A DNA stretch of 64,000 bases from Pseudaeromonas sharmana (GTDB lineage Bacteria; Pseudomonadota; Gammaproteobacteria; Enterobacterales; Aeromonadaceae), in the NCBI RefSeq assembly GCF_042649925.1, contig NZ_JBHSAF010000014.1, positions 124,001-188,000 on the forward strand, written 5' to 3'. Positions within the stretch are counted from its first letter, which is position 1. Every line of letters starts with the position of its first letter. The notes below the pieces were generated by a model. That model was not told the origin of the DNA. It worked only from the letters and a program-made list of their open reading frames with translations, and ran no database searches. The position numbers were made by a program, and so were the translations under genes. Positions 33,700 to 42,524 of the stretch are shown in pieces.

Positions 33700-34101
33700 A
33701 TGAAGATAGGGGAACTGGCCCGTTTGGCGGCCTGTCCGGTCGAGACGGTGCGTTATTACGAGCGTGAAGGGCTGCTGCCGGCGCCGCTGCGCAACGAGCA
33801 GAACAACTACCGTGACTATGGCCCCTTGCATCTGGAGCGGCTGGTGTTTATCCGCCGCTGCCGCTCGCTGGATATGACCCACGAGGAGATCCGCACCCTG
33901 CTTACCGCGCGTCAGCAGCCGGATGCCAGTTGCCAGAGCATCAATGCGTTGATCGATGATCACTTGACGCAGGTGCAGACGCGCATTGCCGAGTTGCAGG
34001 CGCTGGCGCAGCAACTGAGCGAACTGCGCCATCAGTGCCAGTCGGTACAGACCATGCGTGACTGCGGCATCCTCAAGAAATTGGAACAACCGCGGGTCTG
34101 A
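33700..34101 (+). CDS. MerR-family metal regulator, PbrR/CadR type
   Basis: A 133-residue MerR protein. The winged helix (IGELARLAACPVETVRYYEREGLL) is followed by a dimer helix and a metal loop. Cys78, Cys113 and Cys122 fall at the positions of the Pb-binding cysteines described in PbrR691, and Cys12 matches another conserved Cys of that group. GGGGAGG lies five bases before the ATG. It is divergent from the P1B ATPase gene; metal binding would turn the shared promoter region from repressed to active. Confidence 0.93.
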   Translation: MKIGELARLAACPVETVRYYEREGLLPAPLRNEQNNYRDYGPLHLERLVFIRRCRSLDMTHEEIRTLLTARQQPDASCQSINALIDDHLTQVQTRIAELQALAQQLSELRHQCQSVQTMRDCGILKKLEQPRV

Positions 34102-34174
34102 CTCGCAGTACAAAGCTGCCACGCAATAGAAAGCTGCCTGCACAGACACCTGGCTTTAGTTAGCGGAGCGGTTG

Positions 34175-34588
34175 CTAGCCAGCTGCAGGTTGCGATTCGA
34201 GATAGTGAGCCTCGCTGACCTGCTCGAACCAGCTTACGGCGGTGCCATCTTGGTATTCCTGAATGGCAATGTGGCTCATGGCGGTCAAAGGGGCCGCGCC
34301 GTGCCAGTGAATTTCGCCCGGCGCGATCCAGACCAGATCCCCGGCCCGGATCGCCTCGATGGCTTCTCCTTTGCGCTGGATTTGGCCGCAACCGGCCACC
34401 ACGATCAACATCTGGCCCAGCGGGTGGCTATGCCATGCGGTGCGCGCTGCCGGCTCGAAGGTGACCGTGGCGGACGAGAAACAGGCGGGCGCCTCCGGTT
34501 GGTACAGACCGTCGATACGGACGCGGCCGCTAAACCAGTGGTCGGGACCTTGCAGGGAGGGCAGGGAGCCATTGCGCAGAATGTGCAT
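34175..34588 (-). CDS. Cupin-domain protein
   Basis: A 137-residue single cupin. The first motif, TAWHSHPLGQMLIVVAGCGQIQ, spans residues 50-71, and the second is GEIHWHGAAP; together they supply the His ligands of the metal site. Close relatives are annotated as carboxymuconolactone-type or hydroxynitrile-lyase-like cupins; the substrate is unknown. AGGAG lies eight bases upstream of the ATG at 34588. A longer frame running back to 35506 is only an alternate reading of the MFS gene. The stop of the MFS gene is 6 bp upstream, so this is the last gene of a three-gene operon. Confidence 0.85.
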   Translation of the reverse strand: MHILRNGSLPSLQGPDHWFSGRVRIDGLYQPEAPACFSSATVTFEPAARTAWHSHPLGQMLIVVAGCGQIQRKGEAIEAIRAGDLVWIAPGEIHWHGAAPLTAMSHIAIQEYQDGTAVSWFEQVSEAHYLESQPAAG

Positions 34589-34593
34589 GCTAT

Positions 34594-35805
34594 TTACTCC
34601 TGTGTGACAGATGAGAGAGGTCTGAGTCGTTTGCCACTGCCAATCAGCAAGCTGGCGGTGATGAGTAGCAGGGCACTGGCGATGAAGGTTGCCTCGACCG
34701 AGAGCAGATCCAGCAACAGACCGCCGAAAGCGGCACCCAGCATGATGGCCAGCTGAATGGCGGCCACCATCAAGCCTCCGCCACGCTCCGCTGCATCTTG
34801 AATACCCTCGGCGATCCAGGCCGACCAGCCGACCGGGATGGCGGCATTGATGGCACCCCACAGCGTCATCGCTACCATGATTGCCCACAACCAATGCGTG
34901 GACATCAACAGTGCAACGGTCACCAACGCCAGTGCCAGCGGCAACCAGCGGAGCAGCCGGTAGAGATGCTTGGCCAGGAGCGCGCTGGCACCGGACGTGC
35001 CGATAAATCCGGCCAGGCCCAGCGCCAGGAATAACGAAGAGAGTTGCGGCACGCTGACGTGGCTGCGCAGCTCCAACAAGGGCCGCAAGTAGGTAAAGGC
35101 GGTGAAGGCTCCGGCAAAGGTCAGCATGACGCCGAGCATGGCAAACCGCACATGACGGCGCTGGAGCAGACTCAGGAGCGAGCGGGCGGCTTGCTGGTTT
35201 TGTGCTGGCATGGATGGCAAGCTGCGCCATAGCCAGACGAGGTTTAGTAACACGGCTGGCGTCAGCAGCCAGAACACGCCGCGCCAGCCGATCATGCCAC
35301 CCAGATAGCTGCCCAGGGGGGCGGCAAAGGCGGTGGCCATGGCATTGCCCAGATACATGATCCCCAGCGCCTTTGGTACCGACGCGCGCTCGACCAGCCG
35401 TATGATGGTGGCGGTAGCCAGCGCCCAGAATCCACCTATGACGATCCCTAGTATTGCCCGGGCAACCATCAACAGGCCAAAGTTGGGGCTGAGGGCGATC
35501 AGGCATAACGACAGCAACATCAGCAGCGTCAAGCCGATGAGCAGGTGGCGTCGATCCAGGCGAGCACTCAGCCGGGCGATCAGCAGACTGGCCAGCACGG
35601 CAAATAGCCCGGATATCGAGATCGCAAGCCCAGCCTGCCCCTCGGTGGCACCCAGATCATGAGCGATGGGGGGCAGCAGGCTCACCGGCATAAACTCAGC
35701 CGCGATCAGCATCGCAACACACATCGACAGGGCGCCAACGCCCCGCCAATGGGCGCCTGTTGACGCTAGCGTCGGGGATCCAGGGTCTGACATAGCGGGC
35801 GTCAT
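34594..35805 (-). CDS. MFS efflux transporter (DHA1 family)
   Basis: A 403-residue protein with twelve predicted membrane helices. It shows DHA1-type patterns: MLIAAEFMPVSLLPPIAHDLG, the motif-A loop LSARLDRRHLL, and RAILGIVIGGFWALATATIIRLV, which resembles NepI/AraJ-type exporters. The substrate is unknown. AGGAAAAG precedes the ATG. It begins 1 bp after the stop of the cyclophilin-like gene and ends 5 bp before the cupin start, so the three are cotranscribed. Confidence 0.9.
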   Translation of the reverse strand: MTPAMSDPGSPTLASTGAHWRGVGALSMCVAMLIAAEFMPVSLLPPIAHDLGATEGQAGLAISISGLFAVLASLLIARLSARLDRRHLLIGLTLLMLLSLCLIALSPNFGLLMVARAILGIVIGGFWALATATIIRLVERASVPKALGIMYLGNAMATAFAAPLGSYLGGMIGWRGVFWLLTPAVLLNLVWLWRSLPSMPAQNQQAARSLLSLLQRRHVRFAMLGVMLTFAGAFTAFTYLRPLLELRSHVSVPQLSSLFLALGLAGFIGTSGASALLAKHLYRLLRWLPLALALVTVALLMSTHWLWAIMVAMTLWGAINAAIPVGWSAWIAEGIQDAAERGGGLMVAAIQLAIMLGAAFGGLLLDLLSVEATFIASALLLITASLLIGSGKRLRPLSSVTQE

Positions 35806-35806
35806 G

Positions 35807-36238
35807 CTAGTTCTTTTCCTGTAAGTGGGGCTTTAACGCCGGCTCTGAAACGGCATCCGTGCCGGAGCCGGAAGGGCCCGTCAGCGGTGTGAGGGTCAGG
35901 GTTGTCGTCCGATCAATCCGCAGTGCACGGCTAATCGCCGCGGGTGCGCCCTCAATATGGCCCAGGCGGATCAGCCCCCGGGAGTAACTGAAATCGCGAT
36001 GGAACAGCGCCAGATTGCCCCAGGGCGCGTAGTAGGTGATGTCACCAACCCGCGGCTCGACACCGGCCGGCGCCCCTTGGGTCGTCAACTTGCGTGGCAG
36101 ATAACCGATGGTTTCGGTCGCTGCATATGCTTCGACGCTCAGGGTCAGGGGTAACAGGGCATAGAAATCGCGACCGCACGCGGTGTCGTCGAGCGTGGCC
36201 TGCAAGCGCTGGTCATTGATTGCAAGTTGAATATGCAT
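35807..36238 (-). CDS. Cyclophilin-like fold protein
   Basis: A 143-residue protein of the bacterial cyclophilin-like family (MHIQLAINDQRLQATLDDTACGRDFYALLPLTL opens residues 1-33). The pattern GDITYYAPWGNLALFHRDFSYSRGLIRLGHIEG at residues 66-98 is the most conserved part. These proteins resemble cyclophilin but are not proven prolyl isomerases. GGGGGAGA lies upstream of the ATG at 36238; a longer reading from 36289 has none. First gene of the operon with MFS and cupin. Confidence 0.82.
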   Translation of the reverse strand: MHIQLAINDQRLQATLDDTACGRDFYALLPLTLSVEAYAATETIGYLPRKLTTQGAPAGVEPRVGDITYYAPWGNLALFHRDFSYSRGLIRLGHIEGAPAAISRALRIDRTTTLTLTPLTGPSGSGTDAVSEPALKPHLQEKN

Positions 36239-36396
36239 GGTCTCCCCCCAGGTGTGATGAGCAACGAAGCTGCCTGGCAGTAGCAGCAAAAAAACTGTTG
36301 GCGAAGGCGCACAAACATGAGCGGTAATCCTCCCTAAACTGCGCGGCTAATCGTTCGTGGCGGAGCGACCAGCACGTGAGTGAAGCGGATGGTCTG

Positions 36397-36425
36397 AAAA
36401 AAAGCGCGGCTTAGGCGAGCCGCGC
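36397..36425 (-). terminator. Terminator of the alpha/beta hydrolase gene
   Basis: An 8-bp GC stem (GCGCGGCT/AGCCGCGC) with a 6-nt loop. On the minus strand seven or more T follow. It lies 57 bp after the hydrolase stop. Confidence 0.85.
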
Positions 36426-36482
36426 AAAGGACTTAGTGTCTTACCGACCAGAGCGTAACCAGCGACTCCGGGCACTTGAGGG

Positions 36483-37619
36483 TTATTGCAAGTTCGTTTG
36501 GAAAAACTGCGTGAATTTGTCAAACGGGATCTTGCCAGCATCGTTGTCATACAGGTCCACATGGTTGGCTCCGGGCACGATAACCAGCTCCTTGTGCTTG
36601 CTGCCCACGGCCTTGAAGGCATCCTCGGCGAAATAGCGGGAGTGGGCTTTCTCACCGGTCACGATCAGGGTCGGGATGTTGATCTCGCCGGCGTAGCTGA
36701 GCAGCGGCATATTCATAAACGAAAGCGGCATGGTCGTGGTCCAGGCGCTGGCTGAATTGACAGAGCGCGGATGGAAACCACGTGGCAGCCGGTAGTAGTC
36801 AAAAAACTCTTTCAACACCGGATGTGGATTCTCTGGCAATACTTCCGGCAAGGTACGCGCGGCAGCAGTAACCTGGCCGTTGCCATCGACATAAATATCG
36901 TGGTTGGAGTGGGCAATCGAGCCACTCTGAGCATCTTTCCAGCGCTGTTCGTTCAGGTATTTCAAAACGGCGCGGCGATCCGCTGTCGAGTAGCGATCTT
37001 TACCGGCGCCAACACCATGGCCCATGGCCCGACTCATGTCGTACATGACGCTGGTGGCCACCGCTGCCACCCGGGTATCCATGGCGGCGGCATTCAGCGC
37101 CATGCCACCCCAACCGCAGATGCCCAGTAATCCGATGCGATTGCGGTCGACTTCCGGTTGCAGGCCGAGAAAATCCACAGCAGCGCTGAAGTCTTCGGTA
37201 TTGATGTCCGGGGAGGCCACATCTCGCGGTTGGCCGCCACTTTCGCCGGTATAGGAGGGGTCAAACGCCAGGGTGATAAACCCACGCTCCGCCAGGGTTT
37301 GCGCATAAAGACCGCTCGATTGTTCTTTCACCGCACCAAAGGGGCCGCTCACCGCGAGGGCCGCCAGCTTGCTGTTGCCCCGATGTTTCGGCAGATACAG
37401 GTCGGCCACCAGCGTGATGCCGTAACGGTTTTTAAAGCTGACCTTGCGATGCTCCACCTTGCTGCTTTGGGCAAAGGTCTTATCCCATTGCGTCACCATG
37501 GAGATGGGAGCGGTAGGATCGGCAGATTGGGCATGACTCATGGTGGAGACTCCGGTTAATGCTGCGCCCAACAACAGGGCGGAGGCGATAGCGCTCAGTT
37601 TTTTGGGTAGAACATTCAT
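36483..37619 (-). CDS. Secreted alpha/beta hydrolase (dienelactone-hydrolase-like, Cys nucleophile)
   Basis: A 378-residue protein with a signal peptide (ASALLLGAALTGVSTMSHAQS). The alpha/beta-hydrolase nucleophile elbow reads GICGWGG, so Cys replaces the usual Ser, as in dienelactone hydrolase. The oxyanion region is AVSGPFGAVKEQ, and the His is near the end in PGANHVDLYD. Relatives include YcjY/DltD-unrelated hydrolases next to LysR genes; the substrate is unknown. AAGGAG lies upstream of the ATG at 37619. It is divergent from a LysR gene that probably regulates it. Confidence 0.87.
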   Translation of the reverse strand: MNVLPKKLSAIASALLLGAALTGVSTMSHAQSADPTAPISMVTQWDKTFAQSSKVEHRKVSFKNRYGITLVADLYLPKHRGNSKLAALAVSGPFGAVKEQSSGLYAQTLAERGFITLAFDPSYTGESGGQPRDVASPDINTEDFSAAVDFLGLQPEVDRNRIGLLGICGWGGMALNAAAMDTRVAAVATSVMYDMSRAMGHGVGAGKDRYSTADRRAVLKYLNEQRWKDAQSGSIAHSNHDIYVDGNGQVTAAARTLPEVLPENPHPVLKEFFDYYRLPRGFHPRSVNSASAWTTTMPLSFMNMPLLSYAGEINIPTLIVTGEKAHSRYFAEDAFKAVGSKHKELVIVPGANHVDLYDNDAGKIPFDKFTQFFQTNLQ

Positions 37620-37830
37620 GGCAAGGCTCCTTGGCGGTGGACTCAGGGTGCTTAGTCTGGGGATGGGTGGTTTGGTCACCCATGCAGCGCATTCTAGTGA
37701 CAATGATTAGTGATGATTAGTCGTGGTTTTTGCATAACATTAATGCTTATTTGTGATTAATATGGTGCGGTTCGTAGGCCGTGAATCTGCTATCCATGGT
37801 CGATGGGGCGATGGCGGGGAGAGACGCAAG

Positions 37831-38727
37831 ATGAAGAGTCGCGAAAATTACAACGATCTCCATGTGTTTATGCTGGTGGCGCGCGAAGGCAGCTTTACCA
37901 GGGCGGCGGCCCGGCTGGGGCTGGTGCAGTCCGGGATCAGCCGTACCATCCGCGATCTCGAGGCTCGACTCGGGGTGCAGCTTCTGGTGCGCACCACGCG
38001 CCGCCTGTCCCTGACGCCAGCCGGCGAACAGCTATATCGCACGACACAGAGCAGTTTTCAGTCGCTGGATGCCGGACTGGCCACGCTTGCCCATTTTCGC
38101 GACACGCCATCCGGCACGGTGCGGATCAATGCCAGCCAATATGCGATTGACAAGATCTTGTTGCCCAAGCTGGCCTCGTTCCGGCAACGCTATCCGGATA
38201 TTCGGCTGGAGCTCATCAGCGAGAGCCGCTTCGTCAACATCATCGACGAGCGCTATGACGCCGGTGTCCGGCCGGGCGACGAGGTTGACGAGGGGATGGT
38301 GGCGGTGCGGATTGCCCCGGATATGGCGATGGTGGTGGTGGCGACGCCAGAGCACTTACTGCAATACGGGTTTCCACAGACGCTGGCCGATCTGGCGCTA
38401 CATCCCTGCATCGCCTACCAGTTTGCCGATGGCAGCCTGTATCAATGGGAATTGTGGGATGAAGGCAAGCTGGTCAAGCACAAACCACAGGGGCAGTGGG
38501 TCTTCTCGGACAGTTATATGGAGGCGGCGGCCGCCAGAGCTGGACTGGGGTTGGCCTATGTGCCCGAGGATCTGGTGGCGGAGGATCTCGGACGCGGAAA
38601 CCTCATTCAGGTGCTGCAGAATTTCAGTCACAGCCTGGATGGCCAGCATCTCTATTATCCGCACCGCAACGTCTCACCCGCGCTGCGCATGGTGATCGAA
38701 ACCCTCAGATGGCCCCCTGCGATGTGA
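37831..38727 (+). CDS. LysR-family transcription regulator
   Basis: A 298-residue LysR protein: helix-turn-helix at residues 8-60 (VAREGSFTRAAARLGLVQSGISRTIRDLE), wing RTTRRLSLTPAGEQL, and an effector domain with FVNIIDERYDAGVRPGDEV. GGGGAGA precedes the ATG at 37831. It is divergent from the secreted hydrolase gene (spacer 211 bp) and convergent with the metallo-beta-lactamase-fold gene, with a terminator between. Confidence 0.92.
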   Translation: MKSRENYNDLHVFMLVAREGSFTRAAARLGLVQSGISRTIRDLEARLGVQLLVRTTRRLSLTPAGEQLYRTTQSSFQSLDAGLATLAHFRDTPSGTVRINASQYAIDKILLPKLASFRQRYPDIRLELISESRFVNIIDERYDAGVRPGDEVDEGMVAVRIAPDMAMVVVATPEHLLQYGFPQTLADLALHPCIAYQFADGSLYQWELWDEGKLVKHKPQGQWVFSDSYMEAAAARAGLGLAYVPEDLVAEDLGRGNLIQVLQNFSHSLDGQHLYYPHRNVSPALRMVIETLRWPPAM

Positions 38728-38761
38728 ACCCTCTCCGGGCAATGGCAATCGGCAGAGGCGC

Positions 38762-38786
38762 AAAAAAAACGCGGCCTGGGGCCGCG
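38762..38786 (-). terminator. Terminator of the metallo-beta-lactamase-fold operon
   Basis: A 7-bp stem CGCGGCC/GGCCGCG with a 3-nt loop. On the minus strand it runs into eight T, 48 bp after the stop of the gene. Confidence 0.88.
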
Positions 38787-38834
38787 TAACGGACTGAATT
38801 GACCATCGGCTGATGGTCGGTCCACAGGGAAGCG

Positions 38835-40106
38835 TTATTGACTGGAACTGGGCCGGCGGCAGCCGACAAAGCGTGCGCACAGCTGTGCCAACCCTCGGGC
38901 TGGACCATCTGAGCGTGCTGCGGTTTCGGTAGCCGGGCGTACCGGTGCAGCCGGTATGGCATTGGCCATCTTGCCAGCAGCGGTGAGTTGTTCATCAGGG
39001 ACGACACGCCACCAGGCACTCAGTTCAGACGGTGCCGTGATGTCCACCGGCTCACCAAAGCGCGGCGTACTGATGGCTACTTGCTGCGCCTCAGCCAGGC
39101 TGCTGATGCGCTCCAGCGGTTCACTCCATGCATGTAGCGCCAGATCGAAGGTGCCGTTGTGGATCGGGACTAGCCAGTTACCGCGTAGATCGCGGTGCGC
39201 CTGCAGACTCTCTTCCGGCTGCATATGCACACCGGCCCAGGCCTTGTCGTAGGCACCGTTCTCAATCAGCGTCACATCAAAGGGACCGAATCGCTCACCA
39301 ATCGCCTTGAAACCGTCGAAATAGCCGCTATCTCCGCTAAAAAACAGTTTGGCTTGCGGGGCGGCGATGACCCACGACGCCCAGAGCGTGCGGTTGCGAT
39401 CCGTCAGACTGCGGCCAGAGAAGTGCTGCGCCGGGGTGGCAGTCAACGTAAGTTCGTCGATTTGCGTGCTCTGCCACCAGTCGAGCTGGCGGATTTTAGC
39501 TGCGGGAATGCCCCACGCCTGCAGGCGATCCCCGACGCCCAGCGGGGTCAGGAACCACTGGGTGTGCTTCGCTAGCGTCAGCACCGTTGCTTTATCCAGA
39601 TGGTCATAGTGATCATGCGAGAGGATCACCGCCTCCAGCGGTGGTAACTGGTTAAGGCTGATCGGCGTGGCGTGAAAGCGCTTGGGGCCGGCAAACGAGA
39701 ACGGTGAGGCGCGCTCGGTGAACACCGGGTCCGTGATCCAGAATTTTCCTGCCAGTTTGATCAACACCGTCGAGTGACCCAGGCGCCACAGCGAGTTGTC
39801 AGCTGCGGTGAGGAGATCGTCACGCGTCAATGTCTGTAGTGGGATTGCCTGGTCAGGCACTGCCTCCGCGGACTTATCCAGCATGAAATGCCACATGCCT
39901 TTGAGGCCGTCGGCGAAACTCAAGCCATGCACCGGGGCCAGGTTCTGGAACTGGCCGTCTAGCTGACGGCTGGCCATGGCCGGGCGCTCAGCCACATTGG
40001 GATCGGTATCAAAGATCTGAAAATAGGTCATCACGGCGCTTCCTGTTAATAGCGTCAAGCCAAGCCAGCGGCGGTAGCGACGGCGCTGAGGGTTAAGATC
40101 TGGCAT
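38835..40106 (-). CDS. Metallo-beta-lactamase-fold hydrolase (UlaG/NAPE-PLD-like)
   Basis: A 423-residue protein with an N-terminal membrane anchor or signal (WLGLTLLTGSAVMTYF). The metal motif is HxHxDH in ILSHDHYDHLD. Further ligands come from FFSGDSGYFDGF and the C-terminal PIHNGTFDLALH, and SLWRLGHSTVLIKLAGKFWITDPVF is typical of the UlaG/NAPE-hydrolysing phospholipase D group. The C-terminal 60 residues (after DEQLTAAG) are low-complexity and not part of the fold. Its ATG overlaps the end of the preceding gene by 14 bp, which implies translational coupling. Confidence 0.87.
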   Translation of the reverse strand: MPDLNPQRRRYRRWLGLTLLTGSAVMTYFQIFDTDPNVAERPAMASRQLDGQFQNLAPVHGLSFADGLKGMWHFMLDKSAEAVPDQAIPLQTLTRDDLLTAADNSLWRLGHSTVLIKLAGKFWITDPVFTERASPFSFAGPKRFHATPISLNQLPPLEAVILSHDHYDHLDKATVLTLAKHTQWFLTPLGVGDRLQAWGIPAAKIRQLDWWQSTQIDELTLTATPAQHFSGRSLTDRNRTLWASWVIAAPQAKLFFSGDSGYFDGFKAIGERFGPFDVTLIENGAYDKAWAGVHMQPEESLQAHRDLRGNWLVPIHNGTFDLALHAWSEPLERISSLAEAQQVAISTPRFGEPVDITAPSELSAWWRVVPDEQLTAAGKMANAIPAAPVRPATETAARSDGPARGLAQLCARFVGCRRPSSSQ

Positions 40107-40800
40107 CGGGTTGTTCCTGCTGCTGGCGCGGCCGGTGGCGCTGCAATTCGGCTGAATTCAGGATGCGCACCCCCTGGCGTGCCGGCAGCAGATCGGTCAG
40201 GGCGCGGGCGACGGCTTCGGCGGCGATGGGACGCCAGCCGGCGGGCAACAGTGGGCCCATGATACCCAGCAGCCGTTGTGACCAGTGCTCCAGCGGTCGG
40301 TGTGGCTGACCGAGTGCGGCGCGATTACCCAGCAGCAGTGAGGGACGCGCAATCAATAGCCCGGCGGGGTTGAGTGTCCTCAGCGCCCGCTCCAGTTCAC
40401 CCTTGGTACGGTTGTAGAAGAAACGTGAGTCGCTATCGGCACCGGCGGCACTGACCAGCGCGATGCGTTGTGCCCCGGCGGCCAGTGCAGCCTTGGCGAC
40501 GGCCAGATTCGCGCCATAATCCACGGCGTGGAACGCCGCCTCGCTGCCGGCCTGTTTCAAGGTGGTGCCGAGGGCGAGATAGAGCTCGTCCACTGCCGGC
40601 AGTGGCGGGAGCTGGTTGAAATCGACAACCAGCTGCTGCAGTTTGGGGTGTTCCAGCGTCAACGGGCGACGACCCAGGGTATAGACCTGGCTGACATCTG
40701 CGGCGGCGAGCAACTGACGCAACAGCGGTTGACCAACCAGACCACTGGCGCCGGCAATGAGAACGCGGCGACCGGGATTATTGTTTTGAACATCTTTCAT
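40093..40800 (-). CDS. NAD(P)-binding oxidoreductase of the atypical SDR group
   Basis: A 235-residue Rossmann protein. VLIAGASGLVGQPLLRQLL is the nucleotide motif. DELYLALGTTLKQAGSEAAFHAVDYGANLAVAKAALAAGAQRIALVSAAGAD spans residues 75-126, and FFYNRTKGELERAL carries the YxxxK-like pair. This is the HTATIP2/CC3-like family, often annotated as nucleoside-diphosphate-sugar epimerase; no reaction is known. AGGAG lies upstream of the ATG at 40800. It is translationally coupled to the downstream metallohydrolase. Confidence 0.87.
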   Translation of the reverse strand: MKDVQNNNPGRRVLIAGASGLVGQPLLRQLLAAADVSQVYTLGRRPLTLEHPKLQQLVVDFNQLPPLPAVDELYLALGTTLKQAGSEAAFHAVDYGANLAVAKAALAAGAQRIALVSAAGADSDSRFFYNRTKGELERALRTLNPAGLLIARPSLLLGNRAALGQPHRPLEHWSQRLLGIMGPLLPAGWRPIAAEAVARALTDLLPARQGVRILNSAELQRHRPRQQQEQPDARS

Positions 40801-40845
40801 CAAGGGCTCCTGCGGGTAGGGTAGGCTTGGGCGTTTCATCAAGTT

Positions 40846-41178
40846 CTAGTGGCGCAGCGAATTGGAAAACAGGTTGAGAACCAGGACCCCGGTGGTGATC
40901 AGGCTGATGCCCAGCAGGGTGGGAAGATCAATGTTCTGCTGATAGAACAGCCAGCCAATCAGCGACACCAGCACAATCCCGGCCCCAGACCAGATGGCAT
41001 AGACCACACCGACTGGCAGATCCTTGAGCACCAGTGACAGGCAGTAGAACGCCACGCTATAACCCAGCAACACGACAAGTGACGGTAGCGGGCGGGTAAA
41101 GCCGTGACTGGCGGGCAGTGCCGAGGTGGCCAGCACCTCGCTGCCGATGGCAATGCCGAGTAATAGCCAAGGGTGCAT
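40846..41178 (-). CDS. Small multidrug resistance (SMR) efflux protein, EmrE-like
   Basis: A 110-residue protein with four membrane helices. Starting at the ATG at 41178 (GGAG six bases upstream) puts the essential Glu at residue 14 (IGSEVLATSALPASHGF), as in EmrE, and GVVYAIWSGAGIVLVSLIGW matches the EmrE signature. The Lys usual at residue 22 is replaced by Pro/Ala. It exports cationic drugs or guanidinium-like compounds by proton exchange. It lies 45 bp upstream of the SDR gene on the same strand. A TetR gene follows upstream. Confidence 0.9.
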   Translation of the reverse strand: MHPWLLLGIAIGSEVLATSALPASHGFTRPLPSLVVLLGYSVAFYCLSLVLKDLPVGVVYAIWSGAGIVLVSLIGWLFYQQNIDLPTLLGISLITTGVLVLNLFSNSLRH

Positions 41179-41308
41179 CATGGTCTCCTGTGCCACGCAC
41201 TCATCATCCAGCGCGAGATAGTGCGCGGCGTGTCGGGGTTAAAGTATTGCCTGATTAATCACTCATTTATTGCTAAAGCAACGACTCATCAGGCGGGGTG
41301 TTGTCAGT

Positions 41309-41878
41309 TCAAGAGCGCAACAGCGGCCAGCTCAGCGCAAACGACGCCCGTTTGCAGGCCTCGGCATGTTCTGGATGTTGCAGTAGAAAGTTAATGGTGG
41401 CCTGGGCGATGCCGGTGGAGAGCGCATTGAAAAATGCCAGCGAGCTCGGCTTGTCCATGCCAGGAAATTGCATGCCGTGCAACGCTTGCTGGGCACACTC
41501 GCACAAGCCCCAGGCTTCGTCGCGGGCCGCGTCGGTCAACTTGTCGGAGACTTCCAGCTGGGCGATGGCACTGAAGGCGGCTGGATTGGCAACACCCCAG
41601 TCAATCCAGGCTTCCCACATGTGCAACATGCGAGTTTCCATGGGCAGTTGTTCATCCCAGGCGGTATTGGTGGCTTCACTGGCGCGACGGCTTTGATACA
41701 GATACAGGGCGTTGAGCAGTGCATCCTTGGTGGGGAAATACCGAAACAGCGTTCCCTCGGCGACGCCGGCGCGCTTGGCGATCTGTGAGGTTGGCGCGCC
41801 GAGCCCCTGGGCGGCGACGATGTCGGTCGCTGCCTGCAGCAGGGCGAGTTGCTTATCTTCACTACGAGGTCGGGCCAT
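41309..41878 (-). CDS. TetR-family transcription regulator
   Basis: A 189-residue TetR protein. Its N-terminal helix-turn-helix is LLQAATDIVAAQGLGAPTSQIAKRAGVAEGTLFRYFPTKDALLNALY (residues 13-59). The C-terminal ligand domain is not assignable to a known ligand. It lies upstream of the SMR, SDR and metallohydrolase genes on the same strand (spacer 130 bp) and is their likely local regulator. Confidence 0.92.
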   Translation of the reverse strand: MARPRSEDKQLALLQAATDIVAAQGLGAPTSQIAKRAGVAEGTLFRYFPTKDALLNALYLYQSRRASEATNTAWDEQLPMETRMLHMWEAWIDWGVANPAAFSAIAQLEVSDKLTDAARDEAWGLCECAQQALHGMQFPGMDKPSSLAFFNALSTGIAQATINFLLQHPEHAEACKRASFALSWPLLRS

Positions 41879-41983
41879 TTTCGTACTATATGAATAAGTG
41901 AGTGCGCGCTCATCTTAATCTCGGTGAGCGGTCCCTGGCAAGTGCGATGTGTGTACCTGACGCGATGCGAGCACTCGCCGCGT

Positions 41984-42268
41984 TCATTGCAGTTGCAGCC
42001 GTTGCAGCTGATGGTGCAGTCGCGCCCGGGAACGTGGCGCGTAGATCACCGGTAACCCCTGCGCACTGGCTTGCTGGCGGACCTTGCCGGCAAACGAATG
42101 ACCGACCTGATCGATCAGCATGACAACCAGTTCGGTATCCTGCGGCATCGCCTGATGCTGTTCGCCGGACTTGCGACCACTCCAGTGGGCAAAATTGGCA
42201 AACCCGGCTTCGGCAAGCAGACGCACAGTGCTGCCAACCCTGTCCCCGCCAACAATGAGTACTGTCAT
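41984..42268 (-). CDS. DUF2325 family protein
   Basis: A 94-residue protein. TVLIVGGDRVGSTVRLLAEAGFANFAHWSGRKSGEQHQ (residues 2-39) and TELVVMLIDQVGHSFAGKVRQQA match DUF2325, a small Rossmann-like domain. It is often found in nitrogen-fixation or stress neighbourhoods of diazotrophs; its function is unknown. GGAGG lies upstream of the ATG at 42268. It stands alone. Nothing suggests truncation. Confidence 0.8.
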   Translation of the reverse strand: MTVLIVGGDRVGSTVRLLAEAGFANFAHWSGRKSGEQHQAMPQDTELVVMLIDQVGHSFAGKVRQQASAQGLPVIYAPRSRARLHHQLQRLQLQ

Positions 42269-42488
42269 GCCAGGCCTCCTGCCATCCATGCGACTGATCT
42301 CCAAGATACGTGGCAGGCGCGAAAGCAGAAGTGAGAAAAATCGCTATCGATATGCGAAATGAGCCATAGCGCGGCGGTATGACAGCCAGGTTGTGTTGAC
42401 GCTGCGCAGGGGATGGGATGAACGTCTTTGCGCCTGCCTGTTGTTGGGGCGCAGAGTGACAAAGCGTAAACAGAGGTGGTGTCGAGGG

Positions 42489-42512
42489 GCCGATACCCGG
42501 GGGGGTATCGGC
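42489..42512. repeat. Perfect 10-bp hairpin after the cytochrome b561 gene
   Basis: GCCGATACCC and GGGTATCGGC flank a four-G loop. It lies 12 bp after the cytochrome gene stop on the minus strand, but no T-tract follows on that strand. It could be a Rho-assisted or stability element. Confidence 0.55.
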
Positions 42513-42524
42513 AAAACGGTGGCG

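Noticed and set aside
34175..35506. 443-codon frame that includes the cupin
   Set aside because: Its first 300 codons are an alternate reading of the MFS gene; the cupin has its own ATG at 34588 with AGGAG.
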